Part shown: one piece after another, positions 25,085 through 34,290 of the stretch
Layout of the letters: each line of letters opens with the position of its first letter
How positions within the stretch are numbered: position 1 is the stretch's first letter
Origin: an uncultured Clostridia bacterium
Lineage (GTDB): Bacteria > Bacillota > Clostridia > TANB77 > CAG-508
Direction: 5' to 3'
Assembly: GCA_910589185.1 (NCBI GenBank)
Contig: CAJUSU010000008.1
Coordinates: forward strand, 1-56,712
DNA: 56,712 nucleotides
Translations under genes and position numbers: made by a program
Notes under the pieces: model-generated
Told to the model about the DNA's origin: nothing
Seen by the model: the letters and a program-made list of their open reading frames with translations, nothing else
Database searches by the model: none

Positions 25085-27154
25085 ATGCAAAAGTTTAGTC
25101 AGCTAATTTGCAAACATAGGAAACTTGTTCTTATCATAGCATTACTTTTATTAATTCCGTCTGTACTTGGCATGATGGCAACAAGAGTCAACTATGATAT
25201 TTTAGTCTATTTACCAGAAGATATTGAAACATTGCAGGGACAGAAGATATTACAAGATGATTTTGATATGGGAGCATTTTCAATTGTTGTTCTGGAAAAT
25301 ATGAACACGAAAGATATTCAAGATTTGGAAAATAAATTTAGAGAATTTGAAAATGTAGAAAAAGTAATAGGTCTAACTGATATAATAGGCACCAATTTTC
25401 CAGTAGAAATGTTACCTGATGAAATTAGAGATATTGCTTATAGAGATAATGACACCTTGTTTTTAGTTACCTTTGGAGATGGAATTTCATCAGATGAAAC
25501 ATTAGAAACGATTACCAAAATGAGAGAAATGACAAGTGAGCAGTGTAAAATTAGTGGTATGTCATCTGTCATATTAGATACAAGAAACTTATCGAATTCA
25601 GAAATTGCAATTTATGTCATTATTGCAGTAGTGTTATGTATTATCATTTTACAAGTGGCATTAGATTCCTATTTTGCGCCGCTTCTATTGTTATTCAATA
25701 TAGGAATTGCCATTTTATATAATATGGGAACCAACATCTTTTTAGGAGAAATTTCCTATATTACAAAAGCAATAAGTGCGGTATTACAACTAGGGGTTAC
25801 CATGGACTTTGCCATTTTCTTATACCATAGCTACAAAGCAGAAAAAGAGAAAAATGCAAACAAAGAACAAGCAATGGCAAATGCTATTTGCCAAACAGCA
25901 ACCTCAGTAGTAGGAAGTTCACTCACAACAATTGCAGGCTTTTTAGCCTTATGTAGCATGAACCTTACACTCGGAAAAGACATTGGAATTGTTATGGCAA
26001 AAGGGGTTTTATTTGGACTAATTTGTGTTATTACAGTTCTTCCTGCTATGTTATTACAATTTGATAAAGCAATTGAAAAAACGAAGCATAAAGAAATTTT
26101 ACCAAAGTTTACGGGGCTTAAGAATTTTAACATCAAGTATCATAAAGTGATTATCGTAATTGCACTCATTATTTTACCATTTGCCATTTATGGCTATACT
26201 CACACAGGAGTTTACTATAACCTAGACAAATCATTGCCAAATGATTTACCGGGTGTAGAAGCTACTAACATTTTGCAAGAAAAGTTTGGTATTGTTTCAA
26301 CAGAAGTAGCGTTGGTAAAAAATGATATGCCAGAAAATCAAATGACAGAGATGTTAAAAAGAATAGAAAAAGTAGAAGGAATAGAGTGGACACTAGGATA
26401 TAACAAACTATCAGAATTAGGCATACCAAAAGAAGTTTTACCAGAAGACATTGTATCTATTTTTGAAAACGGAAAATATCAAATGGTTGTGATTAACTCT
26501 AAATATGAAATGGCAACAGATGAATTAAACCATCAAATAGATGAAATCAATACTATTTTAAAAGAATATGACGAAAATGCCATTCTAGCAGGAGAAGGAC
26601 CTTTAATGAATGACTTAGTAGAAATTGCAGACCATGACTTTAATAGTGTTAATATTGTATCCATAGCAGTTATTTTGGTCATTATGATATTTGTATTAAA
26701 ATCCGCTTCTTTACCAATTATTTTAATCGGTATTATCGAGTTTGCTATTTTCATCAATATGGGAATACCTGCTTATACCAATACCATTTTACCATTTGTA
26801 GCTTCCATTGTTATTGGAACTATTCAGTTAGGGGCTACCATTGATTATGCTATTTTGATTACCACAAAATATGTAGGACTTCGTAAAGAAGGAAAGGACA
26901 AAAAGCAAGCAATAGATGAAGCATTAGGCAGTTCTATTAGTTCTATTGTAACAAGCGGACTATGTTTCTTTGGAGCAACCTTTGGAGTAGGAGTCTATTC
27001 TAAAATTGAAATGATAGGTTCTTTATGTAGTTTAATGTCAAGAGGAGCCATTATTAGTATGATAGTTGTTATTACAGTATTACCAGCCTTTTTATTAGCT
27101 TGTGATAAACTCATTTGTAAAACAACAAAAGGTATGAAAGAAATAAAGGAGTGA
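25085..27154 (+). CDS. MMPL/RND-superfamily exporter
   Basis: About 689 residues with two RND-like halves. Each has a membrane helix, a large external loop, then five helices: IAIYVIIAVVLCIIILQVALDSYFAPLLLL and the D-F-A-containing LGVTMDFAIFLYHSYKAEKEK in half 1, matched by LGATIDYAILITTKYVGLRKEGKDKKQAIDEALGSS in half 2. The D-[FY]-[AG] residues are the proton-relay aspartates. ATG 25085 is chosen; a TTG at 25076 is possible but very close to the ribosome binding site. It overlaps the YhgE-like partner region and probably exports a hydrophobic compound or lipid under TetR control. Confidence 0.9.
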   Translation: MQKFSQLICKHRKLVLIIALLLLIPSVLGMMATRVNYDILVYLPEDIETLQGQKILQDDFDMGAFSIVVLENMNTKDIQDLENKFREFENVEKVIGLTDIIGTNFPVEMLPDEIRDIAYRDNDTLFLVTFGDGISSDETLETITKMREMTSEQCKISGMSSVILDTRNLSNSEIAIYVIIAVVLCIIILQVALDSYFAPLLLLFNIGIAILYNMGTNIFLGEISYITKAISAVLQLGVTMDFAIFLYHSYKAEKEKNANKEQAMANAICQTATSVVGSSLTTIAGFLALCSMNLTLGKDIGIVMAKGVLFGLICVITVLPAMLLQFDKAIEKTKHKEILPKFTGLKNFNIKYHKVIIVIALIILPFAIYGYTHTGVYYNLDKSLPNDLPGVEATNILQEKFGIVSTEVALVKNDMPENQMTEMLKRIEKVEGIEWTLGYNKLSELGIPKEVLPEDIVSIFENGKYQMVVINSKYEMATDELNHQIDEINTILKEYDENAILAGEGPLMNDLVEIADHDFNSVNIVSIAVILVIMIFVLKSASLPIILIGIIEFAIFINMGIPAYTNTILPFVASIVIGTIQLGATIDYAILITTKYVGLRKEGKDKKQAIDEALGSSISSIVTSGLCFFGATFGVGVYSKIEMIGSLCSLMSRGAIISMIVVITVLPAFLLACDKLICKTTKGMKEIKE

Positions 27155-27159
27155 AAGAT

Positions 27160-28938
27160 ATGAATAAGATAAAATCTAAATTGATTGCAGGAGGGTTATT
27201 AGTTAGCTTTCTTGCTTACACATCGCCAGTACTTGCTTATGCGAAAGATGAAACTGTTTACACTAAAGTAGATACACAAGGAGATAGTTATAGAATCATA
27301 GTCAGTACACAAATGGAAGATGGAACACATACACAAGAGGAAACAGATAAAAAGCTACCGATTACTTGCAAAATCAAATATACCTTAAATGGAAAAGAAA
27401 TTTCAGCAGAGGAATTAGCAGGAAAAAGTGGAAAAGTTACCATAGAAATCACCTATACAAATCACGAAAAACATATCGTTAATGTCAATGGTGTTGCTAC
27501 TACTTTATATACACCATTTGCAGTTGCAACAGGAGTAATTGTTGATAATGAAGCAAACAAAAATATTACGGTCAGCAAAGGAAAAGTGATGAATGATGGA
27601 ACAAAGACAATTGTAGTTGGTATGGCAATGCCGGGAATGCAAGAAAGTTTAGGACTTTCTAGAATAGATTTGCCAGATAGTGTTAAAATCACTATGGAAA
27701 CAACTAATTTTGAATTAAGTAATATTTTTACTATTGCTACACCAAAGTTATTAGAAGAGGATGATAAGGAACTATTAAAAGAAATTGATGAAATTTATAG
27801 CAAGGTAAACACTTTGCAAAGTTCTAGTAATCAAATTGAAAAAGGTGCTAAAGACTTGAAAAAGGGAACGACTACGTATTATCAGAAATCTCAAGAATTT
27901 AATCAGGCAATGAGCCAAGTACAAAAAGGTGCTAATAGTGCCAATACAGAGTATGCAAAATTAAATCAAGGAATTGCAAGTTTAAATGCTAACAGTGGAA
28001 CATTAAATAATGGAGCAAAACAAGTCAGTGAAGGAATGACAGCTATGCAAAGTGGACTACAAACAATTAGTACAAAGTTAGGACAATTAGAAGCAGGCAG
28101 TCAAAGTATTAGCGTAGGTGCCAAACAAATTGAGCAAGGTGTAACTGTTGCACAAAATGCAGCGAAAGATGTAACAACAAAAGTGCTTACCGCAAAAGCT
28201 ACAATACAAGCAACCATTCAAGCTAATAATCAAACTATTAGTACACTAAATCCTACAACAGATGTAGAGAAGATTCATGCTTTACAAACTAGTAATGTAG
28301 CATTGCAGCAAAGTTTATCAGCATTAGATAGCTTAGCAATAGATGACCCAACCAGTAATTTAGCCATTTTAAATGGTTCTTTAGCACAAGTAAAAACAGG
28401 AATAGAAGGAAATGGAACAGTGCAAAATCCGGGATTAGTGGTAGGTAGCCAAACAGTAAGTCAAGGAATTTCACAAATAAAGAAAGAAGGGGTAGATGTA
28501 CTTGCCTCTCAAACTACTAAATTAGTAACAGGAAGTAAGCAATTATATGATGGAACAAAGACATTAAAACAAGGAACGACAGTATTAGAAAATGGTTCTT
28601 CTCAAATGCAAGCAGGCTTGTCTAGTTTACAAAGTGGAACATCACAATTATTACAAGCAAATAATCAATTAACAGATGGTGCTAAAACATTACAAACAGG
28701 TGCCACAACGCTTGCAAATGGAATTCATACTTTCAATGAAGAAGGAGTAAAACCTATTTGCAATTATATCAATGGAGATTTAAGAAACCTAACCAAACGA
28801 GCAGAAAAATTATTAGACTTATCAAATGAGTATCAAAGTTTTATGAATTCAGAGAAAGAGGAAAATGGAGAAGTAAAATTTATTATTATGTCAGATAGTA
28901 TTAAGAAAGAAAAAGAAGGAAAAGAGCAAAATAAATAG
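27160..28938 (+). CDS. YhgE/Pip-like exported coiled-coil protein
   Basis: A 592-residue protein, start 27160 (AAGGAG upstream). Signal peptide at 1-27 (LIAGGLLVSFLAYTSPVLAYA), a beta-rich domain (about 30-200), then a long helical region (about 215-570) built of L-x-x-G-[AS]-x-x-L-x-x-G repeats, as in YhgE/phage infection protein and related chaperone-like partners. There is no C-terminal membrane domain, unlike full-length YhgE. Immediately after an MMPL gene this suggests a periplasmic-side subunit of the exporter. Confidence 0.8.
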   Translation: MNKIKSKLIAGGLLVSFLAYTSPVLAYAKDETVYTKVDTQGDSYRIIVSTQMEDGTHTQEETDKKLPITCKIKYTLNGKEISAEELAGKSGKVTIEITYTNHEKHIVNVNGVATTLYTPFAVATGVIVDNEANKNITVSKGKVMNDGTKTIVVGMAMPGMQESLGLSRIDLPDSVKITMETTNFELSNIFTIATPKLLEEDDKELLKEIDEIYSKVNTLQSSSNQIEKGAKDLKKGTTTYYQKSQEFNQAMSQVQKGANSANTEYAKLNQGIASLNANSGTLNNGAKQVSEGMTAMQSGLQTISTKLGQLEAGSQSISVGAKQIEQGVTVAQNAAKDVTTKVLTAKATIQATIQANNQTISTLNPTTDVEKIHALQTSNVALQQSLSALDSLAIDDPTSNLAILNGSLAQVKTGIEGNGTVQNPGLVVGSQTVSQGISQIKKEGVDVLASQTTKLVTGSKQLYDGTKTLKQGTTVLENGSSQMQAGLSSLQSGTSQLLQANNQLTDGAKTLQTGATTLANGIHTFNEEGVKPICNYINGDLRNLTKRAEKLLDLSNEYQSFMNSEKEENGEVKFIIMSDSIKKEKEGKEQNK

Positions 28939-28953
28939 AAATAATATATTAGA

Positions 28954-29002
28954 TGTCAGTTGGGGGACAGATGTCAGTTAAACTAACGTCCCTAAACTGA
29001 CA
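28954..29002. repeat. Second copy (49 nt) of the spoIIIA palindromic repeat, right part only
   Basis: 28954-29002 matches 12831-12879 with three substitutions in 49; the last 31 bases are identical to the right arm there. The left arm is missing, so this copy cannot form the long hairpin. It sits between the YhgE-like and HdeD-like genes. Confidence 0.85.
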
Positions 29003-29018
29003 GAATAGGAGAAATGAT

Positions 29019-29564
29019 ATGGAGTATTTAAAGAAAATATTAAAGAAAACTGGTTGGAGCTCAATTTTAACATCTACCATATTTGCCATTGTTGGTATTA
29101 TATTAATTGCAAGTCCTGAGGCGACTATTACAATTATATCTACTATTTTAGGTCTTACTTTAATAGCTTTTGGTGGATATAAGGTAATTGAATATCTTAG
29201 AAATAAAGGAAAGTACGACGCTTATACTTATGACTTAGCTTATGGAATTATAGCTATTATATTAGGAATTGTAGCTATGGTTTATCATCAAGAAATAGGT
29301 ACTATTTTTAGAATTTTAATTGGTTTATGGATTATTTATAGTAGTGTGATCCGAGTAACTTTATCTTTACAATTAAGAAGTACAAAGTCTAAAGTATGGA
29401 TTTATAGCTTAATCATAGCTTTAGTGATGCTTGCTTGCGGAATTTATACTATTAGTAATGCAGGTACTATTGTGATGGCTGTAGGTATTGTTGTTTTGAT
29501 TTATTCTATTTTAGATATTATAGAGGGAATTATATTCTTAAATAATTTGAAGAAGATTGCATAA
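29019..29564 (+). CDS. HdeD-like DUF308 membrane protein
   Basis: A 181-residue protein with six membrane helices in three DUF308 pairs: ILTSTIFAIVGIILIASPEATITIISTILGLTLIAFG, then LAYGIIAIILGIVAMVYHQEIGTIFRILIGLWIIYSSVIR and LIIALVMLACGIYTISNAGTIVMAVGIVVLIYSILDIIEGI. Related to HdeD of enteric acid resistance, but many Firmicute DUF308 proteins have no assigned role. AGGAGAAA precedes the start. Confidence 0.88.
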   Translation: MEYLKKILKKTGWSSILTSTIFAIVGIILIASPEATITIISTILGLTLIAFGGYKVIEYLRNKGKYDAYTYDLAYGIIAIILGIVAMVYHQEIGTIFRILIGLWIIYSSVIRVTLSLQLRSTKSKVWIYSLIIALVMLACGIYTISNAGTIVMAVGIVVLIYSILDIIEGIIFLNNLKKIA

Positions 29565-29660
29565 ACTAAAGTTGTATACTATTTATCAAGCAATAGAGAA
29601 AATATTAAAAGAAAAAGCAAATATGCCTTAGTATCTTTTAATTTTGAGGAAAAGTAAAAT

Positions 29661-29689
29661 TTGACAAATCCAAAAAATGATGTTAATAT
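29661..29689 (+). promoter_or_regulatory. tracrRNA promoter
   Basis: TTGACA (29661-29666), 17 bases, TAATAT (29684-29689), which places the transcript start at about 29697, seven bases before the anti-repeat. Confidence 0.75.
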
Positions 29690-29696
29690 AAAAATG

Positions 29697-29790
29697 CACA
29701 AAAATTATATCATATCAAAATTTAAAAGGTTACTATAATAAACCTTGAGTGCGAAGTTAGCCCCATACCATTTGGTATGGGGTATCTTCT
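29697..29790 (+). ncRNA. tracrRNA of the type II-C locus
   Basis: 29704-29739 is a 36-base anti-repeat to the CRISPR repeat at 32964-32999: 26 continuous pairs, a two-base bulge, then eight pairs including one G-U. After it come a short nexus-like hairpin (CCTT...GAAG, 29742-29757) and a strong GC stem (CCCCATAC/GTATGGGG, 29761-29782) followed by TATCTTCT, the likely terminator. A consensus promoter sits upstream. This is the order expected of a tracrRNA. cas9 begins 19 bases beyond it, so some read-through into cas9 is possible. Confidence 0.88.
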
Positions 29791-29808
29791 ATGAACAGGA
29801 GGTAATAT

Positions 29809-32800
29809 ATGAGATATCGTATAGGCTTAGACATAGGAATTGCATCAATTGGTTGGGCAATTATTAATGAAGATGAATCAAGAATAGAAGATTTAGGAGT
29901 TAGAATATTCAAAAAAGCAGAAGAGATAGATGGAAAGTCATTAAACTTGGCAAGAAGAGAGGCAAGAGGAGCAAGAAGAAGATTAAGAAGAAAAGCTACT
30001 AGAATGAAAAAAGTGAAAGAGTTATTAGTAAAATATAGTCTTGTTTCTAATAAAGAATTAGAAAGTTTATATAAAGTAACAGAAGAAGATAAAGATGTAT
30101 GGCAATTAAGAGCAGAAGGATTGAAAATGCTTTTAAACAGGAAAGAATGGGCAAGAGTCTTGACTAGTATTGCAAAAAGAAGGGGATACAAATCTAATAG
30201 AAAAATAGATGAAGAGGACAAAGAGGTTGGAAAATTAAGTAAAGGGACTATAGAGAATAAAAGGATTTTAGAAGAAAAAGGTTATAGAACAGTTGGAGAA
30301 ATGTTCTATAAAGACAAAAAATTTGAAAAGAATAAAAGAAACAAAGGAGGAGAATATAACAATACTATATTAAGAAGTATGTTAGTAGATGAAGTACATA
30401 TTTTGTTTGAAAAGCAAAGAAAACTAGGGAATACTTTTACAAGTCAGACATTAGAAAAAGAGTATATAGAAATTATAACTTACCAAAAGCCATATATTAC
30501 GCCAGAATTACTAGAAAAAATGCTTGGAAGATGTACTTTTGAAAAACAGGAGCATAGAGCTCCAAAGAATAGTTATACATTTGAGAGATTTATGTTATTA
30601 CAAAAAGTCAATAATTTAAACATAGGGTATAATGGTGAAAAAGTTGAAATATCCCAGGAAAAGAAAAATGAAATAATAAATTTAGCTTATGAACAAACCG
30701 AAATTAAATATACACAATTAAGAAAAAGATTAGAATTGCCAGCAGAAGCTAGATTTGGAGATTTGAATTATAGCGAGAGAAAACAGAAAACAGAAGAACT
30801 ATCAGAGGAAGCTAGAATAAAGCAAATAGAAGATAGAAAGTTTATAAAATTAGAGGGGTGGCATAAGCTTCGAACAGAATTAAAGAAAAGTGGTTTGGAG
30901 GATAAATTTGAACTAATTAGAAAAAATCCAGAATTACAAAATGTTATTGCAGATGCATTGGTAAGAAATAAAGCAGATGAAGGAATTAAACAATATCTTC
31001 AAAATAAAGAAATAGATGAAGAAATGATTAGTGCAATTTTGAATATTAATTTTACAAAGTTTGGTCATCTTTCTTATAAAGCAATGAAAAAAATGATACC
31101 AGAGTTAGAAAAAGGGTTAACTTATGATAAAGCTTGTGCAGCAGTTGGTTATGAGTTCAAGGGAAGTGCAAACACTCTGCAATATAAGTTGCCACCAATT
31201 TCTAATGATGAGAATATTTTAAATCCGGTTGTTCTAAGAGCAGTTAGTCAAACTAGAAAAGTAATCAATGCGATTATTGATAAGTATGGTTCTCCAACAG
31301 CAATTTATATAGAGACAGCAAGAGAATTGTCAAAATCATTTGATGAAAGAAGAATTATTGAAGCAAAACAGAAAGAAAATGAAGATAATAATAAAAAGAT
31401 AAAAGAATACATTAAAAATACTTTTCATTTTGAGCCAAAGCCATTTGATATAGTAAAAATGAAATTATGGAAAGAGCAAAATGGAAGATGTGCATATTCA
31501 CAAAAAGCAATTCCAGCAGAAAGATTGTATGAGGAAAATTATGTACAGGTGGATCATATTATTCCTTTTTCAAGATGTCTTAATGATAGTTATCAAAACA
31601 AAGTATTGGTATTAACAGATGAAAATCAGAAAAAAAGGGAAAGAACACCTTTTGAATATTTTGGTGAAAATAAGCAAAGATGGCATTCTTTTGAAGAATT
31701 TGTTAATAGCATATATAAGTTCAATCCTAGAAAAAGAGAAAATATGTTAGTGAAGAACTTTAATGAAACAAAATCAAAGGAGTGGATAGAAAGAAATCTA
31801 AATGATACAAAATATATCTCAAAATTTATGTATAACTATATTGCAAATAATTTGCAATTTGCAGAAAGTGACTTAAAAAGAAAGGTATATAATGTAAATG
31901 GACAGGCAACTTCTATATTAAGACATTATTGGGGATTGAAAAAGGATAGAGAAAAATCAGATACGCATCATGCACAAGATGCAGTAATTATTGCTTGTGC
32001 AACTAGTAAGAATATTAAAAAAGTATCAGATTATTCTAGAAGAAAAATATTACATATTAACAATGAGTTAATAGATACAGAGACAGGAGAAATTATTGAT
32101 AAAAAATATAATATTGATATTACCATTAAAGAGCCATGGCCAAGATTTAGAGAAGAAGTGGAAGCAAAAATGGAGAAGATTTTTGTATCAAGAATGCCAG
32201 AAAGAAAAATAACAGGAAGAGCACATAAAGATACTATGCGTTCACAAAAATTTATTAAACAAGGGGAGAATTTTACAGTTGTAAAAAAGGCATTACAGTC
32301 CATTTCAAAACAAGAAATAGAATCCATAGTTCAAAACAAAATATTTGAAAAATTGTATTTAAGTGATAAAGTAATGTATGATGATATTTATGCAAAGATG
32401 AAAGAAGCAAAGTTTGATGCAAAAAAAGCCTTTGTGGAAGAATATAGGAAGCATAGTAAAACGGGGAATAGTCCAATAGTAAGAAGCATTAAAGTACCAC
32501 TATCGGGAAGTACAGGAGTAAGATTGAAGAACAATTCTATTGCAGAAAATGCCAATATGGTAAGAATAGATGTATTTGAAAAAGATAGTAAGTATTATTT
32601 AGTACCAATTTATGTATCAGATTTTACAAAGCAAAAGTTGCCCAATAAGGCAATTGAAAATGGTAAAAACGAAGAAAACTGGTTAGAGATGACAGCGGAA
32701 TATCATTTTAGGTTTAGTTTATATCCAAATGATTTAATAAAAATAAAAAAGAAAGATGAAACAGAATTCTATGGGTATTATATTAGTACTGATAGAAGCA

Positions 32801-32955
32801 ATGCAACTATGACTTTATTGAGAACGAATGGTTCTGAACGAATTAGAGGAGTGGGAGTAAAAAGGCTGGAAGTATTTGAAAAATATCAAGTAGATGTATT
32901 AGGAAATATTAATAAAATAAAAGGAGAAAAAAGGGAAGGAGTAAAACAGTTATAA
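29809..32955 (+). CDS. cas9: Type II-C CRISPR-associated endonuclease Cas9 (1048 aa)
   Basis: A compact Cas9 with all catalytic parts. RuvC-I RIGLDIGIASIGWAI with D8; arginine-rich bridge helix (RREARGARRRLRRKATR, about 49-65); RuvC-II YIETAREL with E502; HNH domain from CAYSQ to NKVLV with D582-H583 and N597/N606; RuvC-III HHAQDAVIIA with H721 and D724. The last 300 residues are the PAM-interacting region. Length is typical of subtype II-C. AGGAGG precedes the start. cas1, cas2 and csn2 are absent on both sides; only tracrRNA and a one-spacer array accompany it. Interference looks intact, adaptation does not. Confidence 0.96.
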   Translation: MRYRIGLDIGIASIGWAIINEDESRIEDLGVRIFKKAEEIDGKSLNLARREARGARRRLRRKATRMKKVKELLVKYSLVSNKELESLYKVTEEDKDVWQLRAEGLKMLLNRKEWARVLTSIAKRRGYKSNRKIDEEDKEVGKLSKGTIENKRILEEKGYRTVGEMFYKDKKFEKNKRNKGGEYNNTILRSMLVDEVHILFEKQRKLGNTFTSQTLEKEYIEIITYQKPYITPELLEKMLGRCTFEKQEHRAPKNSYTFERFMLLQKVNNLNIGYNGEKVEISQEKKNEIINLAYEQTEIKYTQLRKRLELPAEARFGDLNYSERKQKTEELSEEARIKQIEDRKFIKLEGWHKLRTELKKSGLEDKFELIRKNPELQNVIADALVRNKADEGIKQYLQNKEIDEEMISAILNINFTKFGHLSYKAMKKMIPELEKGLTYDKACAAVGYEFKGSANTLQYKLPPISNDENILNPVVLRAVSQTRKVINAIIDKYGSPTAIYIETARELSKSFDERRIIEAKQKENEDNNKKIKEYIKNTFHFEPKPFDIVKMKLWKEQNGRCAYSQKAIPAERLYEENYVQVDHIIPFSRCLNDSYQNKVLVLTDENQKKRERTPFEYFGENKQRWHSFEEFVNSIYKFNPRKRENMLVKNFNETKSKEWIERNLNDTKYISKFMYNYIANNLQFAESDLKRKVYNVNGQATSILRHYWGLKKDREKSDTHHAQDAVIIACATSKNIKKVSDYSRRKILHINNELIDTETGEIIDKKYNIDITIKEPWPRFREEVEAKMEKIFVSRMPERKITGRAHKDTMRSQKFIKQGENFTVVKKALQSISKQEIESIVQNKIFEKLYLSDKVMYDDIYAKMKEAKFDAKKAFVEEYRKHSKTGNSPIVRSIKVPLSGSTGVRLKNNSIAENANMVRIDVFEKDSKYYLVPIYVSDFTKQKLPNKAIENGKNEENWLEMTAEYHFRFSLYPNDLIKIKKKDETEFYGYYISTDRSNATMTLLRTNGSERIRGVGVKRLEVFEKYQVDVLGNINKIKGEKREGVKQL

Positions 32956-32963
32956 TCACACTA

Positions 32964-33064
32964 ATTATATCATATCAAAATTTAAAAGGGAACTATAACA
33001 TCTTATACTAAACTTTGCCAAAAGTTAAATTATATCATATCAAAATAAAAAAACAAACTATAAC
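32964..33064 (-). CRISPR. Minimal CRISPR array: two 36-nt repeats, one 29-nt spacer
   Basis: Repeats are 32964-32999 and 33029-33064, spacer 33000-33028. On the minus strand the repeat reads GTTATAGTTCCC... and ends TATGATATAAT. The copy nearest cas9 is the one matched by the tracrRNA; the outer copy is altered in its middle (positions 10-19) but keeps both ends. The repeat's last six bases, TATAAT, form a -10 box, as in Neisseria-type II-C arrays where each repeat carries a promoter. The spacer plus the inner repeat would make one functional crRNA. The spacer holds an internal dyad (AACTTT-TGGC-AAAGTT). Confidence 0.85.
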
Positions 33065-33208
33065 TCCGTGCGTGTGCGTGTGTAAGTATAACCAATATAT
33101 CACACAACATTAAGAAATAAGGATAAGTATAACATTGTGTTTTGAAGAAGCTTAGCACAAAAATAAATTCACATTCATATAATATAGCAAATGAAAGGAG
33201 TTTATTTT

Positions 33209-33940
33209 ATGGATTATGAAATTATGATGAACGGAAATGTAAAAATTGGTACATATGCTCCAGACTTTGAAGCGGAAACTACTATGGGAAAAGTAGAACT
33301 AAATCAATATAAAGGGAAATGGGTTATATTATTTTCGCATCCAGGAGACTTTACACCAGTGTGCACAACAGAGATAATCGCTTTTGCAAAAGCAAATCCA
33401 TATTTTGAAAGGCTAAATACTTGTCTTTTAGGTTTAAGTGTAGATAGTAATCCATCACACTTAGCATGGTTATATGATATCTATTGTAAAACAGGAATTA
33501 GAGTGCCATTCCCAATTATCAGTGACAGAAATGGTCAAATTGCTAGAAAATATGGAATGATATCTAATGATGTAAGCAATACAGAAACTGTGAGAAATGT
33601 CTTTATTATAGATGACAAGGGAATAGTAAGATTAATTCTAGTTTATCCAATGAATGTGGGAAGATCCATTCCAGAAATTTTAAGAGCTTTAACAGCACTT
33701 CAAGTAGCAGACGCTAACAAACTTTCTATGCCAGCTAATTGGATACCTTGCGAGCCAGGAATTTTACCTGTTCCAAAGACTTTTGCAGAATTAGAAGCGA
33801 GAAAGAGAGAAATGGAAAAAAATCAAAATGGAATGAGCTGGTATTTAGGTTTTCAAAATGTCAAAGACTGTAAAGTATTAGAGGATAATAGTGAGTGTGA
33901 GAAGATAGAAGAAAAGAAAGGTAGAAATATATCAAATTAA
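33209..33940 (+). CDS. Peroxiredoxin (Prx6-like AhpC/TSA family)
   Basis: ATG 33209 has AAAGGAG upstream and gives a 243-residue protein. HPGDFTPVCTTEIIAF contains the P-x-x-x-T-x-x-C peroxidatic cysteine (near residue 48); PFPIISDRNGQIARKYGM and VRNVFIIDDKGIVRLI follow. The long C-terminal domain (about 165-225, WIPCEPGILPVPKTFAELEARK) is that of Prx6-type enzymes. Two further cysteines at the C-terminus (CKVLEDNSECEK) could act as resolving residues. Reduces peroxides in the cytoplasm. Confidence 0.93.
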   Translation: MDYEIMMNGNVKIGTYAPDFEAETTMGKVELNQYKGKWVILFSHPGDFTPVCTTEIIAFAKANPYFERLNTCLLGLSVDSNPSHLAWLYDIYCKTGIRVPFPIISDRNGQIARKYGMISNDVSNTETVRNVFIIDDKGIVRLILVYPMNVGRSIPEILRALTALQVADANKLSMPANWIPCEPGILPVPKTFAELEARKREMEKNQNGMSWYLGFQNVKDCKVLEDNSECEKIEEKKGRNISN

Positions 33941-34027
33941 TAAAAAGCGATTTAAAAATCTGTTAAATAAAATTTTAAAAAATAGCCATACTAATAATAT
34001 TGAAAAATATTAAAGGAGGCTATTTTT

Positions 34028-34195
34028 ATGGAAAAAAATCAAAAAATTAATTGTACAGTGACAAGCTGTAAATATAACAATAAAGGTAATCAAGAGTGTT
34101 CATTAGAACAAATTATCGTCACTCCAATTATTGGATGCGAAACAAAAGAACCAGATGAATCTATGTGCAGTAGTTATAAACATGAAAATAAATAA
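34028..34195 (+). CDS. DUF1540 small cysteine protein (55 aa)
   Basis: A short gene with AAAGGAGG upstream. The product starts MEKNQKINCTVTSCKYNN and has the DUF1540 cysteine pattern C-x4-C-x8-C, later C-x9-C (INCTVTSC, QECSLEQIIVTP, GCETKEPDESMCSSY). DUF1540 proteins are small, probably metal-binding, common in spore-formers, function unknown. It lies alone between the peroxiredoxin and the HNH gene. Confidence 0.85.
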   Translation: MEKNQKINCTVTSCKYNNKGNQECSLEQIIVTPIIGCETKEPDESMCSSYKHENK

Positions 34196-34290
34196 AAGGT
34201 AATTATATCAAAAAAATGTTGAAAAATGACGAAAAACATGTATAATAGATTTATCAAGTCCCAAGGGATCAGTTTAAAGGAGGAATATTG

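Noticed and set aside
33065..33090. GT-rich tract downstream of the CRISPR repeats as a further repeat or leader
   Set aside because: It shares no similarity with the 36-nt repeat, and the promoter signal is within the repeats themselves.
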